Below are positions 32,692-41,553 of a DNA stretch of 64,000 nucleotides, in pieces; the first letter of the stretch is position 1, and each line of letters opens with the position of its first letter. The translations under genes and the position numbers were made by a program. This DNA comes from Pseudomonas sp. PH1b (GTDB lineage: Bacteria > Pseudomonadota > Gammaproteobacteria > Pseudomonadales > Pseudomonadaceae), in the NCBI RefSeq assembly GCF_000633395.1, contig NZ_AYMU01000011.1, positions 350,009-414,008 on the forward strand, in the 5' to 3' direction. The notes beneath the pieces are model-generated. The model saw only the letters and a program-made list of their open reading frames with translations, searched no databases and had not been told where the DNA came from.

Positions 32692-34317
32692 ATGTCTTTG
32701 CGTAACCTGAATATTGCTCCTCGAGCCTTCCTCGGTTTTGCCTTCATCGCGTTGCTGGTGGTCGTGCTGGGTGTGTTTGCGGTCAACCGCATGTCGATCA
32801 TCCGCGAGGCCTCCATCGACATGGAAAGCAACCAGCTGCCCAGTGTCGGTTTTCTCGGCAACCTCACCGAGAGCGTCCTGCGCCTGCGGATCCTGTCCTT
32901 TCGCGTGCTGGTGAACCGTGAACCGGCGGGCCTCCAGGAAGCCCAGACACGCATCGGCGTGCTGGTGGACCAGGCCCGACAGGCCCAGGCCAGTTACGCG
33001 GCGCTGCCGGCGGGGCCGGAAGAGGCGGCGCTGTACCGCAGCTTTGCCGCAACCCTGGACAACTACCTGCAAGCCCAGAAGGAGATGCTCGAACTGTCGC
33101 GCCAGGACAAGCTGGATGAGCTGCGCCAGTTGATCAACACCCGGATCAAGGACGGCACCGACCAGATGGGTGAGCAATTGAACCGCTTGATCGCGATCAA
33201 CGCCGCCGACGCCAGGAGCGCTTCCAAGGCCGCCGGCGAGCACTACAGCAGTGCGATTGGCGGAATCGTCATCGTGGCGCTGATTGCCGCGCTGCTGACC
33301 GTCGTCCTCGCGCTGCTGCTGACCCGCAGCATCGTCACCCCGCTGAACCGGGCGCTGAACGCCGCCGAGGTGATTGCCGGCGGCGACCTGCGCCAGGCGA
33401 TCGAGGTCGAGGGCCAGGATGAACCGGCGCGCCTGTTGCGAGCCCTGGCCGACATGCAGGCCAGCCTGCGCCGGACCATCGAGCAGATCGCCGGCTCGGC
33501 GACCCAGCTGGCTTCGGCCTCGGAGGAACTCAGCGCGGTGACCGAGGAAGCCTCTCGGGGCCTGCAGCAGCAGAACAACGAAATCGAACAGGCGGCCACC
33601 GCGGTCAATGAAATGACCGCGGCGGTGGAGGAGGTGGCCCGCAACGCGGTGTCCACTTCCGAAGCCTCTCATCAGTCGACCCAGGCGGCGCGCGCCGGCC
33701 GCGACCGGGTGGTGGAGACCGTCGAGGCGATCCAGACCATGACCCACGACGTGCAGGCTACCTCGGTGATGATCGAAGGCCTGGCGACCCAGGGCCGGGA
33801 CATCGGCAAGGTGCTGGACGTGATCCGCGCGATTGCCGAGCAGACCAACCTGCTGGCTCTGAACGCGGCCATCGAGGCGGCCCGGGCCGGCGAGGCCGGG
33901 CGCGGCTTCGCGGTGGTGGCGGACGAGGTGCGGGCCCTGGCCCATCGCACCGCCCAGTCGACCCAGGAAATCGAGAAGATGGTGGCCGGCATCCAGAACG
34001 GTACCGGTGAAGCGGTGGATTCGATGCAGCAGAGCAATCAGCGCACTCAGAACACCCTGGAACTGGCCCGCGCCGCCGGTGTGGCCCTGGAGCAGATCGC
34101 CGAGTCGATCAACCAGATCAACGAGCGCAACCTGGTGATCGCCAGCGCCTCGGAAGAGCAGGCCCAGGTATCGCGCGAGGTGGACCGCAACCTGGTGAAC
34201 ATCCGCGACCTGGCCACCCAGTCGGCGGCCGGGGCCAACCAGACCAGCGCCGCCAGCCATGAACTGTCGCGCCTGGCAGTGGACCTGAACGCCATGGTTG
34301 CGCGTTTCGTGATCTGA
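32692..34317 (+). CDS. Methyl-accepting chemotaxis protein, four-helix-bundle sensor
   Basis: Chemoreceptor of 541 residues. A transmembrane helix at about 11-31, a periplasmic all-helical domain to about 187 (four-helix-bundle type), a second transmembrane helix at about 188-210, a HAMP linker from ITP-like IVTPLNRAL, then the long cytoplasmic coiled coil. The conserved hairpin tip reads IAEQTNLLALNAAIEAARAGE. The start at 32692 follows GAGAG; the earlier frame start at 32653 adds residues unlike the family. It is divergent from hpaB, so sensing of an aromatic acid such as 4-hydroxyphenylacetate is plausible but unproven. Confidence 0.9.
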   Translation: MSLRNLNIAPRAFLGFAFIALLVVVLGVFAVNRMSIIREASIDMESNQLPSVGFLGNLTESVLRLRILSFRVLVNREPAGLQEAQTRIGVLVDQARQAQASYAALPAGPEEAALYRSFAATLDNYLQAQKEMLELSRQDKLDELRQLINTRIKDGTDQMGEQLNRLIAINAADARSASKAAGEHYSSAIGGIVIVALIAALLTVVLALLLTRSIVTPLNRALNAAEVIAGGDLRQAIEVEGQDEPARLLRALADMQASLRRTIEQIAGSATQLASASEELSAVTEEASRGLQQQNNEIEQAATAVNEMTAAVEEVARNAVSTSEASHQSTQAARAGRDRVVETVEAIQTMTHDVQATSVMIEGLATQGRDIGKVLDVIRAIAEQTNLLALNAAIEAARAGEAGRGFAVVADEVRALAHRTAQSTQEIEKMVAGIQNGTGEAVDSMQQSNQRTQNTLELARAAGVALEQIAESINQINERNLVIASASEEQAQVSREVDRNLVNIRDLATQSAAGANQTSAASHELSRLAVDLNAMVARFVI

Positions 34318-34469
34318 GCCCGTCGGGTGGAGCCAGGCACGGGCGTTTGACCGAGTGCCTCGGCCACACCCGCCGCGAGGGGGGGGGACAGCCGCGCCGA
34401 GCGGCGCTCGACGAGCGCTGGTTCAGCACCTAGGGTTGGGAAAGTGGCGTCTTCTGCAAGGAGAAAGCG

Positions 34470-35651
34470 ATGCGCTATTCAGCCCTGACCCAAAGGATTG
34501 CCGGCGAAGGCTCCGCCGCCTGGAACATCCACTACCGGGCCCTGGCCTTGCGCGAGCAGGGCCGGGACGTGCTGCTGCTGACCATCGGCGACCCGGACTT
34601 CGACACCCCGACACCTGTGGTCCAGGCGGCCATCGACAGCCTGCTGGCCGGTGATACCCACTATTCCGAAGTGCGCGGCAACCTGGCCTTGCGCAGTTGC
34701 ATTGCCCGTTGCCATCACCAGCGCTGTGGCCAGGTGGTGGATGCCGAGCACGTGGTGGTCCTGCCCGGGGCGCAATGCGCGGTGTTTTCGGTGGCCCAGT
34801 GCCTGCTCGATCCCGGGGACGAGGTGCTGGTGGCCGAGCCGATGTACGTCACGTATGAAGGGGTGTTCGGGGCCTGCGGGGCCAAGGTGGTGCCGGTCCC
34901 GGTGCGTGCCGATCAGGGCTTTCGCGTTGATCCCAAGGAAGTGGCCACGCGGATCACTGGCCGCACCCGGGCCATGCTGATCAACAGCCCCAACAACCCT
35001 TCGGGCGCCAGCCTGTCGCTCGATGATTGGCAGGCCCTGGCACGGCTGTGCCTGGAGCATGACCTGTGGCTGATCTCCGACGAGGTCTATTGCGACCTGC
35101 TGTACGAGGGCCAGCACCTGAGCCCCGCCAGCCTGCCGCGGATGGGCGGGCGCACGGCGACCATCAACAGCCTGTCCAAGTCCCATGCCATGAGCGGCTG
35201 GCGGGTCGGCTGGGTGATTGCCCCGACCGTGCTCGCCGGGCACCTGAGCAACCTGGCCCTGTGCATGCTCTATGGGTTGCCGGACTTCGTGCAGAACGCC
35301 GCGGTGGTGGCCTTGTCCAGCGACTTGCCGGAACTGGTGCTGATGCGTGAGGAGTACCGTCGGCGCCGCGACCTGGTGTGCGCGATGCTCGATGAATGCC
35401 CGGGGCTGCGGCCGGTGCTGCCCGATGGCGGCATGTTCGTCATGGTCGATGTGCGCCAGACCGGCCTGGCGGCCCAGGCCTTCGCCGAGCGGCTGCTGGA
35501 GGAACATGGCGTCTCGGTGCTCGCCGGAGAAGCCTTCGGCCCCAGCGTTGCGGGGCATATCCGCATCGCCCTGGTGCTGGACTGCGAGCACCTGGCCGAC
35601 GCCTGCCGGCGCATTGTCCGTTGCACTGGGCAACTGCTCGAAGGCTCCTGA
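34470..35651 (+). CDS. aruH: Arginine:pyruvate transaminase
   Basis: PLP-dependent class I aminotransferase of 393 residues, closely resembling Pseudomonas AruH, which starts the arginine transaminase pathway by making 2-ketoarginine and alanine. The N-terminus MRYSALTQRIAGEGSAAW and DPDFDTPTPVVQAAIDSLLAG match AruH. The PLP lysine is in NSLSKSHAMSGWRVGW, with NSPNNPSGAS and SDEVYCDLL before it. AAGGAGA precedes the ATG. The usual partner aruI is not next to it here; the following gene is convergent kguD. A run of nine G at 34379-34387 lies in its upstream region. Confidence 0.88.
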   Translation: MRYSALTQRIAGEGSAAWNIHYRALALREQGRDVLLLTIGDPDFDTPTPVVQAAIDSLLAGDTHYSEVRGNLALRSCIARCHHQRCGQVVDAEHVVVLPGAQCAVFSVAQCLLDPGDEVLVAEPMYVTYEGVFGACGAKVVPVPVRADQGFRVDPKEVATRITGRTRAMLINSPNNPSGASLSLDDWQALARLCLEHDLWLISDEVYCDLLYEGQHLSPASLPRMGGRTATINSLSKSHAMSGWRVGWVIAPTVLAGHLSNLALCMLYGLPDFVQNAAVVALSSDLPELVLMREEYRRRRDLVCAMLDECPGLRPVLPDGGMFVMVDVRQTGLAAQAFAERLLEEHGVSVLAGEAFGPSVAGHIRIALVLDCEHLADACRRIVRCTGQLLEGS

Positions 35652-35738
35652 AAGGGCCGGGCAGCCGCGGCTTCAGCCAGGTTTCGCCCTGGCAGGAGGG
35701 GGCAGTCGGCCGCCCGGGCCTTCACCCGGCGGGGTCGT

Positions 35739-36731
35739 TCAAGCCCTGGCCCGGCGCGATTGCCAGGCCTCCTCATTGACCAGGTTGGCCGGCCGCTCGC
35801 CGGCCAGGGCCGCCAGCAGGTTGTCCACCGCGCAGCGGGCCATGGCCTCGCGGGTTTCATGGGTGGCTGAGCCGATGTGCGGGGTGGCCACCACATTGGG
35901 CAACTGCAGCAGCGGTGAATGATGGTCCAGGGGCTCACGTTCAAACACGTCCAGCCCGGCAGCGCGAATCCGCTGCTGCTGCAGGGCCTGGATCAGCGCC
36001 GCTTCGTCCACCACCTTGCCCCGGGAGATGTTGATGAAGATGCTCTGCGGGCGCATCAGGGCAAATTCCCGAGGGCCGATCAGGCCCTGGGTTTGTGCGG
36101 TCAGGGGCAGGGTCAGGCAGATGAAGTCGGCCTCTTGCAGCAACTGTTCGAGGCTGCGGTAGCGGGCATTGAAGCGCTGTTCCACCGCGGGTTTCGGGCT
36201 GTTGCTGTGGTAGATCACCGGCATGCCGAAGCCGGCGTGGCCACGCTGGGCCAGGGCTTCGCCGATGCGCCCCATGCCGATGATGCCCAGGGTCTTGCCG
36301 TGTACGTCGCTGCCGAAGTGCAACGGGCCGATGTTGCGGTGCCACTGCCCGGCGCGAACCATGTTGGCCAGTTCCACCACCCGCCGGGCGGTGGCCAGGA
36401 TCAGCGCGAAACCGGTGTCGGCGGTGGTTTCGGTGAGCACGTCCGGGGTATTGCTGAGAAGGATGCCGCGCCGGGTCAGGTAGTCGATGTCGTAGTTGTC
36501 GACCCCCACCGAGACACTGGCCACGGCCTCCAGCCGGGGCGCCAGGTCCAGCAGTTCGGCGTCCAGGCGCAGGCTTGCTCCCAGCAGGCCCTGGGCCTTG
36601 GGCAGGGCCTGGCGCAGGGTCTTGAGGCCGGCCGGGCCGAGATCTTCGATCAGGGTGAGGTCGGTGTGCTCGTGCAGCCGGGTCATCAGTTCGGGGGAGA
36701 GTTTTTTGTACAGCACCAGGTGTTTTTTCAT
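35739..36731 (-). CDS. kguD: 2-ketogluconate 6-phosphate reductase
   Basis: D-2-hydroxyacid dehydrogenase-family enzyme of 330 residues, reducing 2-keto-6-phosphogluconate to 6-phosphogluconate. The NAD(P) motif is IIGMGRIG, the catalytic Arg lies in NISRGKVVDE, the Glu in DVFEREPL and the His in TPHIGSATHE. It is the last gene of kguEKTD, 21 bases after kguT, which decides the role among many similar reductases. Confidence 0.92.
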   Translation of the reverse strand: MKKHLVLYKKLSPELMTRLHEHTDLTLIEDLGPAGLKTLRQALPKAQGLLGASLRLDAELLDLAPRLEAVASVSVGVDNYDIDYLTRRGILLSNTPDVLTETTADTGFALILATARRVVELANMVRAGQWHRNIGPLHFGSDVHGKTLGIIGMGRIGEALAQRGHAGFGMPVIYHSNSPKPAVEQRFNARYRSLEQLLQEADFICLTLPLTAQTQGLIGPREFALMRPQSIFINISRGKVVDEAALIQALQQQRIRAAGLDVFEREPLDHHSPLLQLPNVVATPHIGSATHETREAMARCAVDNLLAALAGERPANLVNEEAWQSRRARA

Positions 36732-36752
36732 CGGGTTATGCTCCGTGGCAAT

Positions 36753-38048
36753 TCATGAGTGCAGCAGGCGGCGACGCGCCGCCAAGGCCTTGGCCCGGGG
36801 CACGTTGGCGCCGGGTTTGAGCAGCAGGGTGAGCAGTACCGAGAGCAGCAGGGCCGCGCTCATCAGCAGGTAGGAGGCCCCGGGGGACCCGGTGGCGCTG
36901 TTCAGGTAGCCCACCAGGTAGGAGCCGCCGAAGGAGCCCAGGGCGCCCATGCTGTTGATCAGCGCCATGGCGCCGCCGGCGACGTTGGCCGGGAGAATCT
37001 CCGGGACGATGGCGAAGAACGGCCCGTAGGGCGCGTACATGCAGGCTCCGGCCAGCACCAGCAGGCCGTAGGACCACCAGAAATGCTCGGCCCCCAGCAG
37101 GTAGGAGCCGTAGAAGGCGATGGCGGCGACCAACAGCGGCGGCCAGACGAAGCGCTTGCGTTGCTGGGTGCGGTCCGAGCCCCAGGACACCGCGAGCATG
37201 GCGATCACCGCCGCCAGGTAGGGCAGGGCCGACAGCCAGCCAGCCTCGACCATGTCCATCTGCGCGCCGTGCTTGAGGATCGACGGCAGCCACAGCACGA
37301 AGCCGTAGACCCCGATGCTCCAGCAGAAGAACTGCAGCGCCAGGAGGATCACCTTGGGCGAGCGAAAGGCCTCGGCGTAGTTCTTCACCGCCTTGATGCC
37401 TTGCTGCTCGGCGGCCAGGGCACTTTCCAGGTCCTGTTTCTCCTGGTCGCTAAGCCATTGGGCCTGGCTTGGCCGGTCATCGGCCAGGCGCCACCAGATA
37501 AAGGCCCAGATCACCGCCGGCAGGCCCTCGATGATGAACATCCAGCGCCAGCTGAAGTGTTCCACCAGGTAGCCGGAGACCACCGACATCCAGAGCATGG
37601 TCACCGGGTTGCCGAGGATCAGGAAGGTGTTGGCCCGGGAGCGTTCGGCGCGGGTGAACCAGTGGCACAGGTACACCAGCATGGCCGGCATCACCGCCGC
37701 TTCCACCACCCCGAGCATGAAGCGGATGGCGATCAGCATGTAGGCATTGGCGACGATGCCGGTGAGGGTGGCCAGGCCGCCCCAGAGGATCAGGCTGACG
37801 AAGATCAGCTTCTTCACGCTGCGTTTTTGCGCGTAGATCGCCCCTGGCACCTGGAAGAAGAAATACCCGAGAAAGAACAGCGCCCCCAGCAACGACGACA
37901 GGCCGGGGGTGATCTGCAGGTCGTCGGCCATCCCCGAGGCGGCGGCAAAGCCGTAGTTGGCACGGTCCAGGTAGGCCAGGCTGTAGGTGATGAAGACGAT
38001 GGGCATGATGTACCACCAGCGGCGGGCGGCGAGTTTGAGCGTGTCCAT
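36753..38048 (-). CDS. kguT: 2-ketogluconate transporter (MFS)
   Basis: Inner-membrane major facilitator of 431 residues in the ACS family: SLAYLDRANYGFAAASG in helix 1, GYFFFQVPGAIYAQ in helix 2, and twelve hydrophobic segments. Order and neighbours (kguE, kguK, kguT, kguD, ptxS) identify it as the 2-ketogluconate importer. CAGGAG precedes the ATG. A REPIN array and an A-rich Crc/Hfq-type motif separate it from kguK, so its level may be set independently of the two upstream genes. Confidence 0.92.
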   Translation of the reverse strand: MDTLKLAARRWWYIMPIVFITYSLAYLDRANYGFAAASGMADDLQITPGLSSLLGALFFLGYFFFQVPGAIYAQKRSVKKLIFVSLILWGGLATLTGIVANAYMLIAIRFMLGVVEAAVMPAMLVYLCHWFTRAERSRANTFLILGNPVTMLWMSVVSGYLVEHFSWRWMFIIEGLPAVIWAFIWWRLADDRPSQAQWLSDQEKQDLESALAAEQQGIKAVKNYAEAFRSPKVILLALQFFCWSIGVYGFVLWLPSILKHGAQMDMVEAGWLSALPYLAAVIAMLAVSWGSDRTQQRKRFVWPPLLVAAIAFYGSYLLGAEHFWWSYGLLVLAGACMYAPYGPFFAIVPEILPANVAGGAMALINSMGALGSFGGSYLVGYLNSATGSPGASYLLMSAALLLSVLLTLLLKPGANVPRAKALAARRRLLHS

Positions 38049-38063
38049 GAAAATTCTCCTGAG

Positions 38064-38078
38064 CTTGTTGTTTTTGTC
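38064..38078 (-). promoter_or_regulatory. A-rich (Crc/Hfq-type) motif, kguT leader
   Basis: The coding strand reads GACAAAAACAACAAG, directly followed by the CAGGAG ribosome site of kguT. It matches the OprB leader motif almost exactly. Confidence 0.6.
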
Positions 38079-38107
38079 GCAACAGGTGGTTCTTGGTGTT
38101 CGTTTTC

Positions 38108-38499
38108 CGTAGGAGCCGGCTTGCCGGCGAACAGGGCGTTAGCCTTGCATCGCCCTGGTGGACGCCTTCGCTGGCAAGCCAGCTCCTACGGTGGTGCGCA
38201 TTGCTGTTGTGTAGGAGCCGGCTTGCCGGCGAACAGGGCCTTGAGGCTTGCATCGCCCTGGTGGACGCCTTCGCTGGCAAGCCAGCTCCTACGGTGGTGC
38301 GCGTTGCTGTTGTGTAGGAGCCGGCTTGCCGGCGAAGAGGGCCTTTAGCCTTGCATCGCCCTGGTGGACGCCTTCGCTGGCAAGCCAGCTCCTACGGTGG
38401 TGCGCGTTGCTGTTGTTTAGGAGCCGGCTTGCCGGCGAACAGGGCCTTGAGCCTTGCATCGCTCTGGCGGGCGCCTTCGCTGGCAAGCCAGCTCCTACA
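38108..38499. repeat. Tandem REPIN array between kguK and kguT (103-bp period)
   Basis: Four units begin TAGGAG (the last TTAGGAG) at 38110, 38212, 38315 and 38418, spaced 102-103 bp. Each pairs GAGCCGGCTTGCCGGC with inverted GCTGGCAAGCCAGCTC. Internal spacers differ from those of the other arrays but agree with each other. The outer base of the last unit forms the kguK stop codon. Confidence 0.95.
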
Positions 38500-39457
38500 G
38501 GGCGTTGGCGGTTTTCAGGGGGGGGCTGTGCTCCGGTAGTTCGTGGCGCAACGGCAGGCCTTCCATGTCGCCGCGGCTCTGTACCGCGCGGCTGCCGACC
38601 CAGTTGGCGCGCTGCACCGCCTCGACCACGCTGCGGCTCTCCAGCAGGGCGCTGATCAGGCCCACGGCGAAGGCGTCGCCGGCACCCACGGTGTCCACCA
38701 CCTGGGCCACGCTCACGCCGTCGACGAAGCCGGCATCCAGCTGGGTGCGGTAGTAGGCGCCGTGGGCGCCGAGCTTGATCACCACGGCCTCGGCGCCCTG
38801 GTCGAGGTAGAAGGCGGCGATGTCCGCCGGGTCGTCACGGCCGGTCAGCAGGCGGCCTTCGCCCAGGCCCGGCAGCACCCAGTGGGCCAGGGCCGCCAGG
38901 CGGTTGATCTCGCGGATCATCAGCGCTTCGCTGGCCCACAGGCCAGGGCGCAGGTTGGGGTCGAAGGACACGCTGCGCCCGGCGTCACGCTGGCTCTGCA
39001 TCAGGTAGCCGGAGAGCTCCCGGGTCGACGCCGAGAGTGCAGGGGGAATGCCCGTGGCGTGCAGGTGGCGGGCCTGGAGCAGGGCCGGGGTGACATCGCT
39101 GATGGCCAGGTGGCTGGCCGCCGAGCCGCGGCGAAAGTATTCGACCCGGGGATCGTCGCCGGTGTCTTCCCGGGACTTGAGCTGGAAGCCGGTGGGGTGC
39201 AGCGGGTCGCAGCGCACGAAGCGGCAGTCCAGGCCCTCGGCCTGCAGGGTGTCGAGCACGAAGCGCCCCAGGGAGTCATTGCCCACCCGGCTCAGCCAGG
39301 CCACCTTGAAGCCCAGCCGCGCCAGGCCGATGGCGACGTTGCTGTCGGCCCCGGCGATGCGCTTGTGAAAGTGCTCGACCCGGGCCAGGTCGCCGCCGTG
39401 TTCGGCAACGAACATCGCCATGGTTTCACCGAAGGACAGAATATCGATATCAGGCAT
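38495..39457 (-). CDS. kguK: 2-ketogluconate kinase
   Basis: PfkB-family sugar kinase of 320 residues that phosphorylates 2-ketogluconate at C6. Family signatures are GGDLARVEHFHKRIAGADSNVAIGLARLG near the N-terminus (split here for brevity: the GADSNVA core) and VVDTVGAGDAFAVG with the catalytic Asp near the C-terminus. The ATG at 39457 is chosen because GGAG lies seven bases upstream; it overlaps kguE by 8 bases. Its TAG stop lies inside the terminal REP sequence (CTGTAGGAGC), so the repeat has become part of the gene end. Confidence 0.92.
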   Translation of the reverse strand: MPDIDILSFGETMAMFVAEHGGDLARVEHFHKRIAGADSNVAIGLARLGFKVAWLSRVGNDSLGRFVLDTLQAEGLDCRFVRCDPLHPTGFQLKSREDTGDDPRVEYFRRGSAASHLAISDVTPALLQARHLHATGIPPALSASTRELSGYLMQSQRDAGRSVSFDPNLRPGLWASEALMIREINRLAALAHWVLPGLGEGRLLTGRDDPADIAAFYLDQGAEAVVIKLGAHGAYYRTQLDAGFVDGVSVAQVVDTVGAGDAFAVGLISALLESRSVVEAVQRANWVGSRAVQSRGDMEGLPLRHELPEHSPPLKTANAL

Positions 39458-40232
39458 CTGCATTCTCCAGGCGCGACTGGCCGAGGCGGGCCAGCAGGCT
39501 GACGTGCTCGGCGCTGATCTGTACCAGGTCGTCGCCTTGCAGCGGGTATTCCACGGCCCGGGTAATACCTTGAGTCATGTGCCGCAGCAGTTGTTCCCAC
39601 TGGTGCAGGTCCGGAGCGCTGGGCGGTATGGCCACCAGCTTGCCGTCGACCCGCAGGCGCACCGCCTTGCAGTGCACGTAGGTCACGTGGCGGCCCAGCA
39701 GGCGCGCGGCATTCACCGCCGATTGCTCCTGCCATTGCCAGTTGCCGATGTCGAAAGTCATGCCCAGGGGCAGGTTGAGGGGCTCCACGGCGCTGAAAAA
39801 ACGCTGGAACGGCTCGATGCGTCCGCCATGGGCGGTCTGGTCGTTCTCCACCAGCAGGCCCAGGGGCTGGCGGAACAGCAAGCTGGCCAGGCTGCGCAGG
39901 TCGTGGTGTTCGGTGAAGTGGCCGAGGGACACCTTGAGGCGTTTGGCGCCAAACTCACGGGCCCGTTGCAGGGTGGCGGACAGCTCGGGGTTGGGCTCGC
40001 AGCGGCCTGCCTGCCACAGTTCCAGGGGCGAGGAAAACACGCTTGCCAGGCCATGCTGCTGCGCCTCGCGGGCCAGTTCGGCGGGTAGTTCGTTGCCGAG
40101 CAACTCTTCGCGCCATTCGATGCAGGACGCGCCGGCGGCCGCCACCAGGGCAATGAAGTGCCCCTGGCCGTATTGGCGCACCAGGTCGGCGCCGTAGCTG
40201 GACAGACTGATGGAAACGGGTGATTGATGCAT
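39450..40232 (-). CDS. kguE: KguE, sugar isomerase/epimerase-like TIM-barrel protein
   Basis: Xylose-isomerase-like TIM-barrel protein of 260 residues, first gene of the 2-ketogluconate operon. Metal-ligand positions of this fold are visible: Glu in CIEWREELL, Glu/Asp in LLVENDQTAHG, Asp in MTFDIGNWQW and His in YVHCKAV. Its exact role in 2-ketogluconate use is not established as far as I know. A perfect PtxS operator is 12 bases upstream of its start. Confidence 0.9.
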   Translation of the reverse strand: MHQSPVSISLSSYGADLVRQYGQGHFIALVAAAGASCIEWREELLGNELPAELAREAQQHGLASVFSSPLELWQAGRCEPNPELSATLQRAREFGAKRLKVSLGHFTEHHDLRSLASLLFRQPLGLLVENDQTAHGGRIEPFQRFFSAVEPLNLPLGMTFDIGNWQWQEQSAVNAARLLGRHVTYVHCKAVRLRVDGKLVAIPPSAPDLHQWEQLLRHMTQGITRAVEYPLQGDDLVQISAEHVSLLARLGQSRLENADA

Positions 40233-40244
40233 GCTTCAGACCTC

Positions 40245-40258
40245 TGAAACCGGTTTCA
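40245..40258. promoter_or_regulatory. PtxS operator (kgu promoter)
   Basis: TGAAACCGGTTTCA, a perfect 14-bp palindrome identical to the published PtxS recognition sequence. It lies 12 bases before the kguE start, between kguE and ptxS. Confidence 0.92.
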
Positions 40259-40352
40259 TTTTTATTCAGGGCTACCCGGCAACGGTTTCGCAACAACGTC
40301 TCCGAGGGGCCTTGCTACTGGGTACAAGCGCTGCTCCAGGCCGCGCCGCCGA

Positions 40353-41402
40353 TCAACGAGGTTGCAGGCCCGGCGCCGGCGGCGACAGGGAACGGGTGGA
40401 GCCGCGTACGATCAATTGCGCCGCAAAACCCACTCCTCGTGCCGGTCCGGTATCGCCGCGCAGGCGCTTGAGCAGGCACTCGAAGGCGCTGGCGCCGATG
40501 GCTTCGGTGGGTTGGGCCAAGGCGCTGATGCCGCTGCCTACCAGGGGGTACCAGTCGAGGTCGTCGAGGGCGATCAGGCCAAGGTCGTCGAACAGGGGGC
40601 AGCCCAGTTCACGCAGGGCTCGAGTCGCGGCCAGGGCAGCCACGCCATTGGCGCAGAACAGCGCCTTGGGGCCGTGGCCCGGGGCGGCGAGAAAGGATTG
40701 CAGGCCGGCCACCAGCGCCTCGCCGGTTGCCAGCCACTGGCCGTGCAGGGTCGGGCGCCGGGCGATCTCGGCCTGGAAGCTGGCGTGGCGTTCAAGCCGC
40801 GAACTGGTGCCGTCATGGGGTTCGCTGACCAGCAGCAGGTCGCGGTAGCCCTGTTGCTCCAGGTGCTCGATGGCACTGCGCACCGCCGCCGGGTTGTCCA
40901 GGCCCACCAGGTCGGCCTGCAGGCCGTCCAGCTTGCGGTCCACCAGCACCATGGGCATTTCCTGCTGCAGTTCCAGCAGTTGTTCCAGGTGGTGGCCCAG
41001 GGTGTTCACGATCAACCCTTCGATGTTGTAGGCCCGCAGGTTGGCCAGGTGCCGGGCTTCCTGCTGGTCGTCGCGGTCGGTGTTGCACACCACCAGGCTG
41101 TAGCCGTGCTGGCGACAGGCGGTTTCCACGCCGTGCATCACGGCAATTGAATAGGGGTTGCGGATATCGGCCACCAGCATGCCGATCAGGCGCGTGCGCC
41201 CGCGTTTCAGGCCGCGGGCCATCTGGTTCGGACGGTAGTCCAGTGTGGCGATTGCCTGCTCGATGCGCAGGGCGATGGCATCGGAGAGCAGGGCCCGGTC
41301 TTCGCCGATAAAGCGCGACACACTGGCCTTGGAGACCCCGGCGTGTCGAGCGACGTCGAGCATGGTGACGCGGTTGCGCTGGGCGGCGGAAAATTGATTC
41401 AC
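40353..41402 (-). CDS. ptxS: PtxS, LacI-family repressor of 2-ketogluconate genes
   Basis: LacI/GalR-type repressor of 349 residues. The N-terminal helix-turn-helix is MLDVARHAGVSKASVSRFIG and the hinge region is YRPNQMARGLKRGRT, followed by a periplasmic-binding-protein-like ligand domain. PtxS releases its operator on binding 2-ketogluconate. The frame starts with GTG at 41402; a later ATG at 41363 (MLDVARHAG) is possible but would lose a few residues before the HTH. Two copies of TGAAACCGGTTTCA flank the gene, so it should control both kgu and itself. Confidence 0.94.
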   Translation of the reverse strand: MNQFSAAQRNRVTMLDVARHAGVSKASVSRFIGEDRALLSDAIALRIEQAIATLDYRPNQMARGLKRGRTRLIGMLVADIRNPYSIAVMHGVETACRQHGYSLVVCNTDRDDQQEARHLANLRAYNIEGLIVNTLGHHLEQLLELQQEMPMVLVDRKLDGLQADLVGLDNPAAVRSAIEHLEQQGYRDLLLVSEPHDGTSSRLERHASFQAEIARRPTLHGQWLATGEALVAGLQSFLAAPGHGPKALFCANGVAALAATRALRELGCPLFDDLGLIALDDLDWYPLVGSGISALAQPTEAIGASAFECLLKRLRGDTGPARGVGFAAQLIVRGSTRSLSPPAPGLQPR

Positions 41403-41411
41403 GGGCGACGA

Positions 41412-41435
41412 CCTTATTCTTGGAATTATTGTTTC
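41412..41435 (-). promoter_or_regulatory. A-rich (Crc/Hfq-type) motif, ptxS leader
   Basis: The coding strand carries GAAACAATAATTCC then AAGAATAAGG, two A-rich patches ending about 9 bases before the ptxS start. Confidence 0.45.
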
Positions 41436-41453
41436 AGTCCTGTCGAGATGGGC

Positions 41454-41467
41454 TGAAACCGGTTTCA
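41454..41467. promoter_or_regulatory. PtxS operator (ptxS promoter)
   Basis: Second exact copy of TGAAACCGGTTTCA, 51 bases upstream of ptxS. Fits autoregulation. Confidence 0.92.
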
Positions 41468-41553
41468 GGAAACCGCAAAAGCCATTCTGCCGTCAAGGGT
41501 GCAAGGTCGATAAATCCGCTTCAGATCCCCGGCTGCCTGACCGACGGTAGGGC

